Counted from the first letter of the stretch, positions 40,816 to 51,065 are shown. The stretch is DNA of 64,000 bases from Microlunatus sagamiharensis (GCF_900105785.1 NZ_LT629799.1:868001-932000); one strand, 5' to 3'. Numbers and translations: made by a program. Notes: generated by a model from the sequence alone, not told the origin.

Positions 40816-43400
40816 GACGCCGTCCCGACCGGGGCCGCGTCGGCGGCCTCGTGCCGGACGGCGGCGGGCAGCGAGATGGTCATGGTCAGCCCCCCTCCCG
40901 GGGTGTCCTCGGGCTCGAGCGTGCCCGCCATCGACTCGACCAGCCCGCGCGACAGGGCCAGGCCGAGGCCGACGCCGGTGGTGTTGTCGTGGTCCCCGAG
41001 GCGCTGGAACGGCAGGAAGATCTGCTCCCGGTCGTCCTCCGGCACCCCGGGCCCGGTGTCGATGACCCGGATCTCGACCCGGGAGCCGTGGCTGCTCGCC
41101 CCGACCTGCGGCGGGCTCCCGGCGGGTGAGTAGCGCAGCGCGTTCTGCACGAGGTTGGCGACGGCACGCTCGAGCAGGGCGGGGTCCGCCTCGACCTCGG
41201 GCAGGTCGTCGGCGAAGCGCAGCACGACCGGCTCGCCGGCGGGGCCCAGGCTGGCGACCGCGGCGTAGACCACGTCGGGCACGTCCACCTCCTCGACGAC
41301 CAGGGCCAGCGCCCCGGCCTGCAGCCGGCTCATGTCCAGCAGGTTCTCGACCAGCCCGCTGAGCCGGTCCAGCGAACCCTCCGTCGCGTCGAGCAGCTCC
41401 TCGCGGTCGGACTCGCCGAGCCGCAGGCCGGGGGAGCGCAGGGTCCCCACGGCGGCCTTGGCCGACGCCAGCGGCGTACGCAGGTCGTGGCTGACGGCGC
41501 TCAGCAGGGCCGTGCGGACGCGGTCGACCTCGGCGAGCGAGCCGGCGGTCGCGGCCGTCGCCTCCAGGCGCTGGTGCTGCACCGCCGACGCGGCCTGGGC
41601 GGCGAAGGCCTCGAGCACCCGCCGGTCGTCGGCCTCCAGGGGGTGGCCGGCGAGGACGAGGCTGTACCGGTCGTCGACGTGCACCTCCGCGTCGCCGGCC
41701 CCCGGCGTCGCGCTGACCGGCGAGCCGACGGCGGCGACCACGTCCCAGGCGTCGTCGGCGTGCTCGACGGCGGGGCCGCCGCCGCTCTCCGCGCGCCGCT
41801 CCAGCAGCGTCACGGACTGCAGCGCGAACGTCTCGCGGACCTGCTCGAGCAGCGCGGGCAGCGGGCGGGACCCGCGCAGCACGCTGCCGGCGAGGGTGAA
41901 GAGCGTGGCTGCCTCGGTCTGGGCGCGCAGCGCCTCGCGCGTCCGCCGCGCGGAGGCGTCGACGACGCGGCTCAGCGACAGCGCGACGACGAGGAAGGCG
42001 AGCAGGGCGACGAGGTTCTCGCGCTCGGCGACGGTGAAGAGCCGCAGCGGCGGGGTGAAGAAGTAGTTCAGGAGCAGGAAGCCGCCGACGGCGGCGAGCA
42101 GGGCGGGCAGCATCCCGCCGACGAGCGCCACCGCGACGACGAGCAGCAGGAAGACCACGAGGTCGGTGGCCAGGGACACGTCGCCGTCGACGAGGAGCAG
42201 CCCGCCGGTGACGAGGGGCAGGCCGAGCAGCACGAGGGCCAGGCCGCCGAGGCGGCGCCGCAGGCTCAGCGCGCTGGCCCGCCCGGAGCGCACATGCCGC
42301 AGCCAGGGCCGGCTGCGGTGCGCCGTCCGCTCGTGGGTGACCAGGTGCACGTCGATCGCCCCGGACTCCGACGTGGTCGTCACCCCGACGCCGGGGCCGA
42401 CGAGCTGCGCGAGCCGGCCGCGACGGCTCGCCCCGAGCACGAGCTGGGTGGCGTTCACCCCGCGCGCGAAGGCCAGGAGGGCGTCGGGCACGTCGCTGCC
42501 GACGACCTGGTGGTAGGTCCCGCCGAGGTCCTCGACGAGCGCGCGCTGGCGCGCCAGGTGGGTCGGGTCGCCGCTGCGCAGGCCGTCGCTGCGGGCGACG
42601 TGCACGGCCAGGAGGTCCGAGGCCGTCGTCCGGGCGGCGACGCGGGCGGCCCGGCGGATCAGCGTGTCGCCCTCGGGGCCGCCGGTCAGCGCCACGACCA
42701 CCCGCTCCCGGGTCTCCCACGGCGCGCCGATGCCGTGGTCGGAGCGGTAGCGCTCCAGCTGCTCGTCGACCTTGCCCGCCACCCACAGCAGCGCGAGCTC
42801 GCGCAGCGCCGAGAGGTTGCCGACCCGGAAGTAGTTGCCGAGCGCCGCGTCGACCCGGTCGGAGGGGTAGACGTTGCCGTGGGCGAGCCGGCGCCGCAGG
42901 GCCTCGGGAGCCATGTCGATCAGCTCGATCTGGTCGGCCCGGCGCACCACGGAGTCGGGCACCGTCTCCTGCTGGCGCACGCCGGTGATGTCGGTGACCA
43001 CGTCGTTCAGCGACTCGAGGTGCTGGACGTTGAGCGTGGTGACGACCGTGATGCCGTGCTCGAGCAGCTCCTCGACGTCCTGCCACCGCTTCTCGTGGCG
43101 CGAGCCCGGGGCGTTGGTGTGGGCCAGCTCGTCGACCAGCGCCACCTCGGGGCGCCGCGCCAGCACCGCGTCGACGTCGAGCTCGCTGATCGTCGTCCCG
43201 CGGTAGGTGGTGCTCGTGCGGGGCAGGACCTCGAGGTCGCCGAGCAGGTCGGCGGTGTGGCGGCGCCCGTGCGTCTCGACGAGGGCGACCACCACGTCCG
43301 TGCCGCGCTCAGCGCGCCGGATGCCCTCCTCGAGCATCTTGTACGTCTTGCCCACCCCGGGGGCGGCGCCGAGGTAGACGCGCAGCTCGCCCCTCACCAT
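40812..43400 (-). CDS. kdpD: Sensor histidine kinase KdpD
   Basis: An 862-residue membrane kinase. The N-terminal KdpD domain (LRVYLGAAPGVGKTYKMLEE, Walker A around residues 11-19; VDELAHTN) spans about 210 residues. A universal-stress-like domain follows (LVLGASRRGRLAQL). Four helices lie around residues 375-480 and a GAF-like region after that. The HisKA motif AVSHDLRTPLASAKAA has the phospho-accepting His near residue 637. The HATPase domain has NLVQNALRYSP and DTGPGVPEDD, with GVGLGLALSRG. It senses potassium or turgor and phosphorylates KdpE. It lies between kdpC and kdpE in one operon. Confidence 0.96.
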   Translation of the reverse strand: MVRGELRVYLGAAPGVGKTYKMLEEGIRRAERGTDVVVALVETHGRRHTADLLGDLEVLPRTSTTYRGTTISELDVDAVLARRPEVALVDELAHTNAPGSRHEKRWQDVEELLEHGITVVTTLNVQHLESLNDVVTDITGVRQQETVPDSVVRRADQIELIDMAPEALRRRLAHGNVYPSDRVDAALGNYFRVGNLSALRELALLWVAGKVDEQLERYRSDHGIGAPWETRERVVVALTGGPEGDTLIRRAARVAARTTASDLLAVHVARSDGLRSGDPTHLARQRALVEDLGGTYHQVVGSDVPDALLAFARGVNATQLVLGASRRGRLAQLVGPGVGVTTTSESGAIDVHLVTHERTAHRSRPWLRHVRSGRASALSLRRRLGGLALVLLGLPLVTGGLLLVDGDVSLATDLVVFLLLVVAVALVGGMLPALLAAVGGFLLLNYFFTPPLRLFTVAERENLVALLAFLVVALSLSRVVDASARRTREALRAQTEAATLFTLAGSVLRGSRPLPALLEQVRETFALQSVTLLERRAESGGGPAVEHADDAWDVVAAVGSPVSATPGAGDAEVHVDDRYSLVLAGHPLEADDRRVLEAFAAQAASAVQHQRLEATAATAGSLAEVDRVRTALLSAVSHDLRTPLASAKAAVGTLRSPGLRLGESDREELLDATEGSLDRLSGLVENLLDMSRLQAGALALVVEEVDVPDVVYAAVASLGPAGEPVVLRFADDLPEVEADPALLERAVANLVQNALRYSPAGSPPQVGASSHGSRVEIRVIDTGPGVPEDDREQIFLPFQRLGDHDNTTGVGLGLALSRGLVESMAGTLEPEDTPGGGLTMTISLPAAVRHEAADAAPVGTAS

Positions 43401-43434
43401 GACCCGATCCTCTCTCGCCCGTCGCCCGGGGACG

Positions 43435-44334
43435 TCAGCCCTGCCGCGGGAAGCGCGTGTCGAGCGCGGCGTTCAGCGTCACGACGTTCACGACGGGCTC
43501 GCCGAGGAAGCCGAGGGCCCGCCCGGTCGTGCTCGCGGCGACCAGCTGCTCGACCTCCGCGGTGCTAGCCCCGCGTTCGCGGGCCACCCGGGCGACCTGC
43601 AGCCGCGCGTACGCCGGGCTGACGTCGGGGTCGAGGCCCGAGCCGCTGGCGGTCACCGCGTCGGCGGGCACGGCGGGCCGGGTCGGGGCCGTGCCGCGCA
43701 CCGGGGTGACCACCCCGTGGGAGTAGTCGTCGCCCGGGGTCGCGCACTCCACGCGGACGCCCTCGTACGACGCGACGAAGGGCTGGGCCGGGCAGGCCTG
43801 GTTGACGCTGACGACCTTGGTCGCCGGCCCGGTGAGCCCCTCGGTGCGGAAGACGACCAGCACGGCGCCGACGCCGTCCGCGGTGCAGAAGGGACGCGAG
43901 CCGTCGACGCCCTCGGTCTCGCCCACCGCGGCGCTGCGGGCGCAGACCTGGGTCAGCAGGCTCTCGCTGCCCTCCGCCGCGTCGGAGCCGGCGGGGGCGG
44001 CGGGGTCGGGCAGCGTGTCCACGACGTCCTCGGGACCGAGGTTCGACGCGCTGGTAGCGGTCGGGTCGTAGCCGTCGCCGGCCGCGGAGGGCCGGGTCTG
44101 GAAGTACTGCGGCAGCGCCGTGCCGTCCGCGTCGGTGAAGGACTGGCCGATCAGGCTGCTGCCGGCGACGGTGCCGTCGGCGCGCCGCAGCAGCGAGCCC
44201 TCGGCGTGGCCCCGCAGGCCGGGCAGCTGGCTCACGGCGAGCACCGCCAGCGGGTAGACCAGGCCGAGCAGGACCGTCAGCACGAACAGGGCCCGTACGG
44301 CGGCGAGGTGGGTGGACAACCAGGAGGAACGCAT
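43435..44334 (-). CDS. kdpC: Potassium-transporting ATPase subunit KdpC (long form)
   Basis: A 299-residue KdpC, longer than the usual 190-220. The single N-terminal helix ([23 protein letters not shown]), [17 protein letters not shown] and the C-terminal [20 protein letters not shown] are canonical. Between about residues 105 and 205 lies an extra segment with four cysteines (TQVCARS, PFCTADG, NQACPAQ, VECATPG), which would be extracellular and could form two disulfides. KdpC stabilises the KdpA-KdpB complex. The ATG is one base from the kdpB stop. Confidence 0.93.
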   Translation of the reverse strand: MRSSWLSTHLAAVRALFVLTVLLGLVYPLAVLAVSQLPGLRGHAEGSLLRRADGTVAGSSLIGQSFTDADGTALPQYFQTRPSAAGDGYDPTATSASNLGPEDVVDTLPDPAAPAGSDAAEGSESLLTQVCARSAAVGETEGVDGSRPFCTADGVGAVLVVFRTEGLTGPATKVVSVNQACPAQPFVASYEGVRVECATPGDDYSHGVVTPVRGTAPTRPAVPADAVTASGSGLDPDVSPAYARLQVARVARERGASTAEVEQLVAASTTGRALGFLGEPVVNVVTLNAALDTRFPRQG

Positions 44335-44335
44335 G

Positions 44336-46519
44336 TCAGGACAACCCCGGGAGGAGAGAGAGGAGCAGGTCGATGATCTTGATGCCGACGAAGGGCGCGA
44401 CCACGCCGCCCAGGCCGTAGACGAGCAGGTTGCGCCGCAGCATGGCGGCGGCGCCGCCGGGCACGTAGCGCACGCCGCGCAGGGCGAGCGGCACGAGGGC
44501 GACGATCACCAGGGCGTTGAAGATCACCGCGGCGAGGATGGCGGTCTCCGGGCTGTGCAGGCGCATGACGTTGAGCGCGCCCAGGCCGGGGTAGACCACG
44601 GCGAAGATCGCCGGGATGATCGCGAAGTACTTGGCGATGTCGTTGGCGATCGAGAAGGTCGTCAGCGCTCCCCGGGTGATCAGCAGCTGCTTGCCGATCT
44701 CGACGATCTCGATCAGCTTGGTCGGGTCCGAGTCGAGGTCGACCATGTTGCCGGCCTCCTTGGCGGCCGAGGTGCCCGAGTTCATGGCCACGCCGACGTC
44801 GGCCTGGGCGAGCGCCGGGGCGTCGTTGGTGCCGTCCCCGGTCATCGCCACGAGGCGGCCGCCGGCCTGCTCGGCCTTGATCAGCGCCATCTTGTCCTCG
44901 GGCGTCGCCTCGGCCAGGAAGTCGTCGACCCCGGCCTCCTCGGCGATCGCTGAGGCGGTCATGGGGTTGTCGCCGGTGATCATCACCGTCCGGATGCCCA
45001 TCCGGCGCATCTCGTCGAAGCGGGCGCGCATGCCGGGCTTGACGACGTCCTTGAGGTGGACGACCCCGAGGGCCTCGGCGGGGGCGTCCCCGCGCCGCTC
45101 GGCGACGACGAGCGGGGTCCCGCCGGCGGCGCTGATCGCGTCGACGGCCTCGGTGACCCGCGGGCCGGGGCGCCCGCCGTGCTGGCGGACCCAGGCCAGG
45201 ACTGCGGCCGTGGCGCCCTTGCGGACCTCCAGGGCCTCCTGGCCGGCACCCCCGGGCAGGTCGACGCCCGACATGCGCGTCTGCGCGGTGAACGGGACCC
45301 ACGTGGCCCCGGTCAGCTCCCCGGTGCCGCGGGACCGGAGCCCGTAGCCGTTCTTGGCCAGCACGACGATCGAGCGGCCCTCGGGCGTCTCGTCGGCCAG
45401 GCTGGACAGCTGTGCGGCCTCCGCGAGGCGGTGCGCGTCCACCCCCTCGGCGGTGACGAGGTCGACCGCCTGCCGGTTGCCCAGCGTGATGGTCCCGGTC
45501 TTGTCGAGCAGCAGCGTGCTCACGTCGCCGGCGGCCTCCACGGCGCGCCCGGACATGGCCAGCACGTTGCGCTGCACCAGGCGGTCCATGCCGGCGATGC
45601 CGATGGCCGACAGCAGGGCCCCGATCGTCGTGGGGATCAGGCAGACGAGCAGGGACACCAGCACGATGCCGGTCACGCCGTCCGCGTCGAGCACGGCGGA
45701 GTCGCCCGCCGCGGCCTGGACGGCGCGGGAGTAGATCGCGAGGGGCTGCAGGGTCGCCACGGCCAGCAGGAACACGATCGTCAGCGCGGCCAGGAGGATG
45801 TTCAGGGCGATCTCGTTCGGCGTCTTCTGCCGGCTGGCGCCCTCGACCAGGGAGATCATCCGGTCGAGGAAGCTGGCGCCCGGCTCCTGGGTGATGCGCA
45901 CGACGACGCGGTCCGACAGCACCCGGGTACCACCGGTGACCGCCGAGCGGTCACCGCCGGACTCGCGGATGACGGGGGCCGACTCACCGGTGATCGCGGA
46001 CTCGTCGACCGAGGCGATGCCCTCGACGACGTCGCCGTCGCCGGGCACGAGCTGGCCTGCCTCGACGACCACGACGTCGCCGCGGCGCAGCTCGGTGGCC
46101 GCGACGGCCTGCTCCTCGACGTCCGTGGCGCCGGGGGTCCAGCCGACGAGGCGCCGGGCGACGGTGTCCTCGCGCGCCTGGCGCAGCGCCTGGGCCTGGG
46201 CCTTGCCCCGGCCCTCGGCCACGGCCTCGGCCAGGTTGGCGAAGGCGACCGTGAGCCACAGCCAGACGACGATCGCCCACGCGAAGACGCTGGGTTGCAG
46301 CACGGCGAGGACCGTGGTGAGGACCGAGCCGATCTCCACCACGAACATCACGGGGTTGTGCCACAGCGTGCGGGGGTCGAGCTTGCGGACCGCGTCGGGC
46401 AGCGAGGTCAGCAGCATGCGCGGGTCGAGCAGGCCGCCGCCGACGCGGCGGGGAGGCCCGGCGTGCTCTGGCCCGGTCGGCTGCTCCGGGGAGCGGGTGG
46501 GGGTGTCCAGGACGGTCAC
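44336..46519 (-). CDS. kdpB: Potassium-transporting ATPase ATP-binding subunit KdpB
   Basis: A 727-residue P-type ATPase subunit that hydrolyses ATP to drive potassium uptake through KdpA. Signatures: [20 protein letters not shown] (actuator TGES), [13 protein letters not shown] with the phosphorylated Asp near residue 339, [14 protein letters not shown] and [18 protein letters not shown] (hinge). [13 protein letters not shown] and [20 protein letters not shown] are KdpB-specific membrane segments. The Pro-rich first 30 residues are variable. GTG at 46517-46519 overlaps the kdpA stop by 4 bp. Confidence 0.97.
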   Translation of the reverse strand: MTVLDTPTRSPEQPTGPEHAGPPRRVGGGLLDPRMLLTSLPDAVRKLDPRTLWHNPVMFVVEIGSVLTTVLAVLQPSVFAWAIVVWLWLTVAFANLAEAVAEGRGKAQAQALRQAREDTVARRLVGWTPGATDVEEQAVAATELRRGDVVVVEAGQLVPGDGDVVEGIASVDESAITGESAPVIRESGGDRSAVTGGTRVLSDRVVVRITQEPGASFLDRMISLVEGASRQKTPNEIALNILLAALTIVFLLAVATLQPLAIYSRAVQAAAGDSAVLDADGVTGIVLVSLLVCLIPTTIGALLSAIGIAGMDRLVQRNVLAMSGRAVEAAGDVSTLLLDKTGTITLGNRQAVDLVTAEGVDAHRLAEAAQLSSLADETPEGRSIVVLAKNGYGLRSRGTGELTGATWVPFTAQTRMSGVDLPGGAGQEALEVRKGATAAVLAWVRQHGGRPGPRVTEAVDAISAAGGTPLVVAERRGDAPAEALGVVHLKDVVKPGMRARFDEMRRMGIRTVMITGDNPMTASAIAEEAGVDDFLAEATPEDKMALIKAEQAGGRLVAMTGDGTNDAPALAQADVGVAMNSGTSAAKEAGNMVDLDSDPTKLIEIVEIGKQLLITRGALTTFSIANDIAKYFAIIPAIFAVVYPGLGALNVMRLHSPETAILAAVIFNALVIVALVPLALRGVRYVPGGAAAMLRRNLLVYGLGGVVAPFVGIKIIDLLLSLLPGLS

Positions 46520-48189
46520 GACAGTGCCTCCGCGAGGGGCCCGAGCGCGAGCGCGGGCAGGTAGGTGAGGGCGACGAGCACGACGGTGACCGCGAGGAGC
46601 ATCCCCACGAACAGCGGCCCGCGGGTCGGCAGCGTGCCGGCGGTGGTCGCCGCCTTCGGCTGAGCGGCGAGCGAGCCGGCCAGCCCGAGCACGAGCACGA
46701 CCGGGACGAATCGTCCGAGCGCCATGGCCAGACCGAGCGTCGTGTTGTACCAGGTGGTGTTGGCGCTTAGCCCGGCGAAGGCCGAGCCGTTGTTGTTGGC
46801 CGCGGAGGTGTACGCGTACAGGACCTCCGACAGCCCGTGCGGGCCCGCGTTGAGCATCGACGCGCGGGCCGACGGCAGGGCCATCGCGGCGGCCGTGCCC
46901 ACCAGCACCAGCGCTGGGGTGACGAGGAAGTAGAGCGAGGCGAACTTGATCTCGCGCCCGCCGATCTTCTTGCCGACGTACTCCGGGGTCCGCCCGACCA
47001 TCAGCCCGGCCACGAAGACCGTGATGACCGCCAGCACCAGCAGCCCGTAGAGGCCGGTCCCGACGCCGCCGGGAGCGACCTCGCCGAGCATCATGTTGAG
47101 CATCACGACGCCGCCGCCGGCCGCGGGGAACGAGTCGTGGAACGAGTTGACCGCACCGGTCGAGGTCAGGGTCGTCACGGCGGCGAAGGTGGCCGACTGC
47201 GACACCCCGAACCGCGTCTCCAGGCCCTCGCCCGCCACCCCGACCGCGCCGGGCACGGTGCCGCCCGCGGCCGCGAGGGCGAGGTTCGTCAGCCCGACGC
47301 TGACGGTCGCCAGGACCGCCATGGTCAACGCGATCGCCCGGCCCTGGCCGGTGTCGCCGGTCATCAGGCCGAAGACCCGGGGCAGGCTGAAGGGGATCAG
47401 GAGGATGAGGAGCACCTCGAGGGCGTTGCTGAGGCCGTTCGGGTTCTCGAAGGGGTGGGCGCTGTTCACGTTGTAGAAGCCGCCGCCGTTCGTGCCGAGC
47501 TCCTTGATCGCCTCCTGGCTGGCGACCGGGCCGCCGGTCAGGTGCTGGGAGCCACCGGCGAGGGTGGTGACGTCGAGGCCGGAGGACAGGTTCTGCACCG
47601 CGCCCGCCGCGACCAGCAGGACCGCGCCGACGAACGCCATCGGCAGCAGCACCCGCAGGCTCACCCGGACGAGGTCGACCCAGAAGTTGCCGAGCGAGGC
47701 GCTGCTCGCCCGGGCCAGCCCGCGCATCAGCGCGAAGGCCACCGCGATGCCGACCGCGGCGGAGACGAAGTTCTGCACCGCCAGCCCGGACATCTGGGCG
47801 AGGTGGCCCATCGTCGACTCGCCCGAGTAGGACTGCCAGTTGGTGTTGGTCACGAAGCTGACGGCGGTGTTCCACGCCTGCGACGGCTCCACCCCGGGGA
47901 ACCCGAGGCTCAGCGGCAGGTGGGCCTGGACGCGCAGCAGGCCGTAGAGCACGAGCACCGACACCGCGGAGAAGGCCAGGACGCTCCGCGCGTACGCGGC
48001 CCAGGACTGCTCGGCCCGCGCGTCGACCCCGACGAGGCGGTAGACGACGCGCTCGACCCCGAGGTCGCGCTCGCCGGTGGCGACGCGGTGCAGGTGGGCG
48101 CCGAGCGGGCGGTGCACCAGCACGAGGACGAGCACCAGGGCGGCGACGAAGGTCACGCCGGCCCAGGTCTCGGCCGCGGGAGTGCCCAT
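46516..48189 (-). CDS. kdpA: Potassium-transporting ATPase potassium-binding subunit KdpA
   Basis: A 557-residue membrane protein of the SKT superfamily with four pore-loop repeats. Selectivity-filter segments include [48 protein letters not shown] and [15 protein letters not shown]. It captures external potassium and passes it to KdpB. Its ATG shares a base with the kdpF stop codon (TGATG), so the two are translationally coupled. Confidence 0.97.
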   Translation of the reverse strand: MGTPAAETWAGVTFVAALVLVLVLVHRPLGAHLHRVATGERDLGVERVVYRLVGVDARAEQSWAAYARSVLAFSAVSVLVLYGLLRVQAHLPLSLGFPGVEPSQAWNTAVSFVTNTNWQSYSGESTMGHLAQMSGLAVQNFVSAAVGIAVAFALMRGLARASSASLGNFWVDLVRVSLRVLLPMAFVGAVLLVAAGAVQNLSSGLDVTTLAGGSQHLTGGPVASQEAIKELGTNGGGFYNVNSAHPFENPNGLSNALEVLLILLIPFSLPRVFGLMTGDTGQGRAIALTMAVLATVSVGLTNLALAAAGGTVPGAVGVAGEGLETRFGVSQSATFAAVTTLTSTGAVNSFHDSFPAAGGGVVMLNMMLGEVAPGGVGTGLYGLLVLAVITVFVAGLMVGRTPEYVGKKIGGREIKFASLYFLVTPALVLVGTAAAMALPSARASMLNAGPHGLSEVLYAYTSAANNNGSAFAGLSANTTWYNTTLGLAMALGRFVPVVLVLGLAGSLAAQPKAATTAGTLPTRGPLFVGMLLAVTVVLVALTYLPALALGPLAEALS

Positions 48190-48302
48190 CAGAACCGCTC
48201 CGGGAAGAGCAGGGCGCACACGACGAAGGCCAGGAGCACGAGCGCCACGCCGAGCCCGACGGCGTTCTCGGCGCTGATCGCCAGGGGAGCCAGCGGGCTC
48301 AC
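48189..48302 (-). CDS. kdpF: KdpF small subunit
   Basis: A 37-residue single-helix peptide, [18 protein letters not shown] then a hydrophobic segment ending CALLFPERF. The ISAENAVGL start and LLFPERF end are the conserved marks of KdpF, which stabilises the KdpABC complex in the membrane. GTG at 48300-48302; the stop overlaps the kdpA start (TGATG). It is too short for most gene finders. Confidence 0.9.
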   Translation of the reverse strand: MSPLAPLAISAENAVGLGVALVLLAFVVCALLFPERF

Positions 48303-48382
48303 AGCCGCCCACCCCCTCGGACGACGGCGGCGAGCGCCGCGAACACCACCAGCGTGAGCAGGACGAAGACGGCGTCAGCCAT
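48299..48382 (-). CDS. Small single-helix membrane peptide upstream of kdpF
   Basis: A 27-residue [23 protein letters not shown] then VRGGGRL. It is one predicted membrane helix with a basic C-terminus. ATG at 48380-48382 is preceded by AAAGAGA. Its TGA overlaps the kdpF GTG by 4 bp, the same coupling as elsewhere in the operon, which argues for real translation. I believe similar short ORFs precede kdpF in other actinobacteria, but this is recollection, not a search. It may be an extra accessory peptide of the Kdp pump. Confidence 0.65.
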   Translation of the reverse strand: MADAVFVLLTLVVFAALAAVVRGGGRL

Positions 48383-48438
48383 CGGATCTCTTTCGCACCT
48401 CGCCATGCCAGCAGCGGGAGGCCCCGTCCCGGCGCGGT

Positions 48439-48487
48439 CTTCACGCGTCCTTCACGCCGACGCCGTAATCTTCACGGCGCCTTCACG
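48439..48487. repeat. Four CTTCACG repeats in two 11-bp-spaced pairs (candidate KdpE- or PhoP-type operator)
   Basis: CTTCACG occurs at 48439, 48450, 48470 and 48481. The spacing within each pair is exactly 11 bp, and the pairs are 31 bp apart. Direct repeats at about 11 bp are typical of OmpR/PhoB-family sites. They lie between the divergent kdp operon and the TauE-like gene. TAATCT (48466-48471) is a plausible -10 for the rightward gene, so regulation of either side or both is possible. Confidence 0.55.
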
Positions 48488-48533
48488 CAGGAACCCCTGC
48501 AGGCGGACCGGGAGGAGCAGGGCCCTGGACGCC

Positions 48534-49337
48534 ATGACGGGCCTGCTGGGCGTCGACCTGCCGGTGTGGACGCTGGCCGCGCTCGTGCTCGCGGCGTTCG
48601 TCGCCGGCTGGGTCGACGCGGTCGTCGGCGGTGGCGGGCTCGTCCAGCTGCCGGCGCTGCTCATCGGCCTGCCGCCCGGGACGCCCCCGGCGGCCATCCT
48701 CGGCACCAACAAGGTGTCGTCGATGTGGGGCACGGCGACGAGCTCGATCACCTACGCCCGTCGCGTCCGGCCCGACTGGCGCACCGTGCTGCCCCTCGTG
48801 GTCTTCGCCGCGGCGGGCTCGGCGCTCGGTGCCCAGCTGGCCAAGCTCCTTCCCAAGGACGCCTTCACCCCGATCGTCCTGGTCGCGCTGGTCGCCGTGG
48901 GCGTCTACACCTGGCGGCGCCCGCAGCTCGGCCTGACCAACGCCGTGCGGCACTCCGGCGGGGCGCACTACGGGCGGACGGCGGTCATCGGGCTGGTGGT
49001 CGGCGCGTACGACGGCTTCCTCGGCCCGGGCACGGGCTCGTTCTTCGTCATCGCGCTGGTGGGGGTGCTCGGCTACGGCTTCCTCGAGGCCAGCGCCAAG
49101 GCCAAGATCGCCAACCTCGTCACCAACCTCGCGGCGCTGGCCGTCTTCGCGGCGCACGGGACGGTGCTCTGGGGGCTCGGCCTGGTGATGGGCGCGGCGA
49201 ACCTGCTCGGCGGCTACCTCGGAGCCCGGACCGCGATCGCGCGGGGCAGCGCCTTCGTCCGCCGCGTGTTCCTCGTCGTCGTCGGTGCGCTGGCCCTCAA
49301 GCTGGCGTACGACACGGCGCGGACCTATCTCGGGTGA
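48534..49337 (+). CDS. TauE/SafE family permease
   Basis: A 267-residue membrane protein with about eight helices. AALVLAAFVAGWVDAVVGGGGLVQLPALL and LGTNKVSSMWGT are the first family repeat, and VVGAYDGFLGPGTGSFFVIALV with KAKIANLVTNLAAL the second. The family exports or imports sulfite, sulfoacetate and related anions; the substrate here is unknown. ATG 48534 is 17 nt from GGAGGAG, an unusually long spacing, so a nearer non-ATG start cannot be excluded. It is divergent from kdp. Confidence 0.85.
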   Translation: MTGLLGVDLPVWTLAALVLAAFVAGWVDAVVGGGGLVQLPALLIGLPPGTPPAAILGTNKVSSMWGTATSSITYARRVRPDWRTVLPLVVFAAAGSALGAQLAKLLPKDAFTPIVLVALVAVGVYTWRRPQLGLTNAVRHSGGAHYGRTAVIGLVVGAYDGFLGPGTGSFFVIALVGVLGYGFLEASAKAKIANLVTNLAALAVFAAHGTVLWGLGLVMGAANLLGGYLGARTAIARGSAFVRRVFLVVVGALALKLAYDTARTYLG

Positions 49338-49389
49338 GCCCCCGGCAGGGCAGGATCAGCCTCTCCCGTCTCGTCGTCCAGGAGCGCCC

Positions 49390-49851
49390 GTGGTCACCGT
49401 CCCCGAACCGGCCCGCAGGGCCACGAGCCTGCCCGCCACCGTCCTCGTGGCCGCGGTGCTGGCCTTCGCCGAGGCGGTCGTGCTGCTCGCGGGCCTGGCG
49501 GGCGTGCTCCTCACGCTCGGTCGCCTGTCGCTCGGCCGACCGGGCTCGCTCGGGACGGCGACCCTCGTCCCCGTGCTGCTCACCGCGGTGCTGGTGCCCC
49601 TGGTCCTCGCGGTCGCGGCGGTGCTCGGCGGCGTCGGCGTCCTCGTCGACCGTCCGGGCGCGCGGGTGCTGCTGACGGTCACGGTCGCGGTCGCGGTCGT
49701 CGGCCTCGGCCTGGTGGGCCTCGTCGGCGCCCTGACCGGGCCGGGGGTCGTCACCCCGACGCTCGGGCTGTCGCTGGCGCTGTCGCTCGCCGTGCTGGTC
49801 CTGCTCTGGGTCCCGGCCTCGCGGGCGTGGTTCGTCCGGACGCCGCGCTGA
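49390..49851 (+). CDS. Small four-helix membrane protein of unknown function
   Basis: A 153-residue hydrophobic protein. GTG 49390 has AGGAG 5 nt upstream. Four helices are predicted: VLVAAVLAFAEAVVLLAGLAG, LVPVLLTAVLVPLVLAVAAV, VLLTVTVAVAVVGLGLVGLV and LGLSLALSLAVLVLLWVP. Composition is almost only Val, Leu, Ala and Gly. No family is recognised. It lies 52 bp after the TauE-like gene and could be co-transcribed with it. Confidence 0.65.
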   Translation: MVTVPEPARRATSLPATVLVAAVLAFAEAVVLLAGLAGVLLTLGRLSLGRPGSLGTATLVPVLLTAVLVPLVLAVAAVLGGVGVLVDRPGARVLLTVTVAVAVVGLGLVGLVGALTGPGVVTPTLGLSLALSLAVLVLLWVPASRAWFVRTPR

Positions 49852-49882
49852 CGCTCCCGACCGACGGCTCGACCGGCTCGCC

Positions 49883-50950
49883 TCAGTCGGGCCAGCCCGG
49901 CCAGACCTGCAGCCCGGCGCCCCAGGTGACCGAGGTCCGCACGGTGCTCCGCAGCTGGGTGAGGGCGACGGTGCGGGCGCCGGCCGACCCAGCGGCGGCC
50001 AGGGTGAGCCCGACGAAGGGCGCCAGGCGGTACTGCATGCCACGCACCAGGCGGGTCGCGTCGGCGGGGGAGCGCACCGCGGGCGAGGGGGCGTACGCGG
50101 GCTCGGCCGGCGGGACGTCGGCCTTGCGGCTCAGCAGGAAGGAGATCTGGGCGTCCAGCAGCGTGCGCGCCGACGCGAGCTCGCCGACCGCCCGCCGCCG
50201 GGCGGCGCTGGAGTACTTGAGGACCCCGATCGCCAGCTGGTAGCCGTACACGACCGCGTGCAGCTGGGCGACGAGCTCGGCGGACGCCTCCACGTCGCTG
50301 AGCAGCGGCGTCGCCCGGTGCTCGCGGGCGCGTCCGACGCCGGGCGTGCGCGACGCGCCCAGAGCGGCGGCGTAGGTCTCGGCCGCGACCGCCAGCGAAC
50401 CGGCCACGAGGGCCTCGAGGCCCGACGCGGCCGCGGCTGCCCGGCGCTGGGCGGCGGCCTGCGCCGACTCCGCCCGGGCGAGCGCCTTCATCGACGCCGC
50501 GAGGCTCTGGCCGGACACGTCCGGGGGCGCGGCCGAGGGCGAGGGGACCGCGGTCGTCGGGCGGGTCGTCGGGTCCGGCCCGGCGAGGGCGACGGCGTGG
50601 TCGGCGTGGGCGTCGCGGAGGAAGGTCAGCAGGGCCCTGCGGTCGGCACCGAGGTCCTTGCGGTGCGGCCCGTCCAGGACGGCGGCGGCGCGCACCGACA
50701 GCGCCTGCTCGCTCGCCGCACCGGCCGGGACGGTCGGCGCCGGGGCGGGGGAGGCGGACCCGGGCGTCGGGCCCGCGGGCCCGCTCGTGGCCCGGCCGGA
50801 GGTCCCCGGGCCCGGCAGCACGGTCGGTGAGGTCGTGCACGCCCCGAGGAGGGGAGCGCCCAGCCCGAGGCCGAGGCCGATCCGCAGCACGTCGCGCCGG
50901 GCCCAGCGGGAGCGGTCGTGCCCGAGGGCGGCGTGGGGTGCTTCGGGCAC
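49883..50950 (-). CDS. Ferritin-like (DUF4439-type) Tat lipoprotein
   Basis: A 355-residue protein. The N-terminus has [21 protein letters not shown], a twin-arginine-type signal ending in a lipobox with Cys as the lipidation site. A Pro/Ser/Thr linker follows. The helical C-terminal half (from about residue 200) contains the four-helix ferritin-like pattern ([50 protein letters not shown]), which I place in the DUF4439 group seen beside rimP in many actinobacteria. Function is unknown. GTG at 50948-50950 is supported by TACGTT 6 nt upstream. Divergent from rimP. Confidence 0.72.
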   Translation of the reverse strand: MPEAPHAALGHDRSRWARRDVLRIGLGLGLGAPLLGACTTSPTVLPGPGTSGRATSGPAGPTPGSASPAPAPTVPAGAASEQALSVRAAAVLDGPHRKDLGADRRALLTFLRDAHADHAVALAGPDPTTRPTTAVPSPSAAPPDVSGQSLAASMKALARAESAQAAAQRRAAAAASGLEALVAGSLAVAAETYAAALGASRTPGVGRAREHRATPLLSDVEASAELVAQLHAVVYGYQLAIGVLKYSSAARRRAVGELASARTLLDAQISFLLSRKADVPPAEPAYAPSPAVRSPADATRLVRGMQYRLAPFVGLTLAAAGSAGARTVALTQLRSTVRTSVTWGAGLQVWPGWPD

Positions 50951-50956
50951 CGCACG

Positions 50957-50962
50957 AACGTA
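50957..50962 (-). promoter_or_regulatory. -10 box (TACGTT) of the leaderless lipoprotein gene
   Basis: On the minus strand TACGTT is followed by CGTGCG and then the GTG start. The 6-nt spacing matches proS and ribF, and no Shine-Dalgarno sequence is present. Confidence 0.5.
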
Positions 50963-50985
50963 CCCGAGGCCCTCGGCCACGTCGG

Positions 50986-51021
50986 TATGCTCGATCCTTC
51001 GACCGCTGCCGGGTGCAGCGG
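50986..51021 (+). promoter_or_regulatory. rimP-nusA promoter and leader hairpin
   Basis: TATGCT (50986-50991) is a good -10; transcription would start near 50998. The leader then has CCGCTGC (51003-51009) and GCAGCGG (51015-51021), a perfect 7-bp stem with loop CGGGT, right at the 5' end of the message. The same TATGCT box is found before rpsO. Confidence 0.5.
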
Positions 51022-51065
51022 CCACCACAACTGCTGGGCACAACAGGATCGAGGGGCAGCACGCC

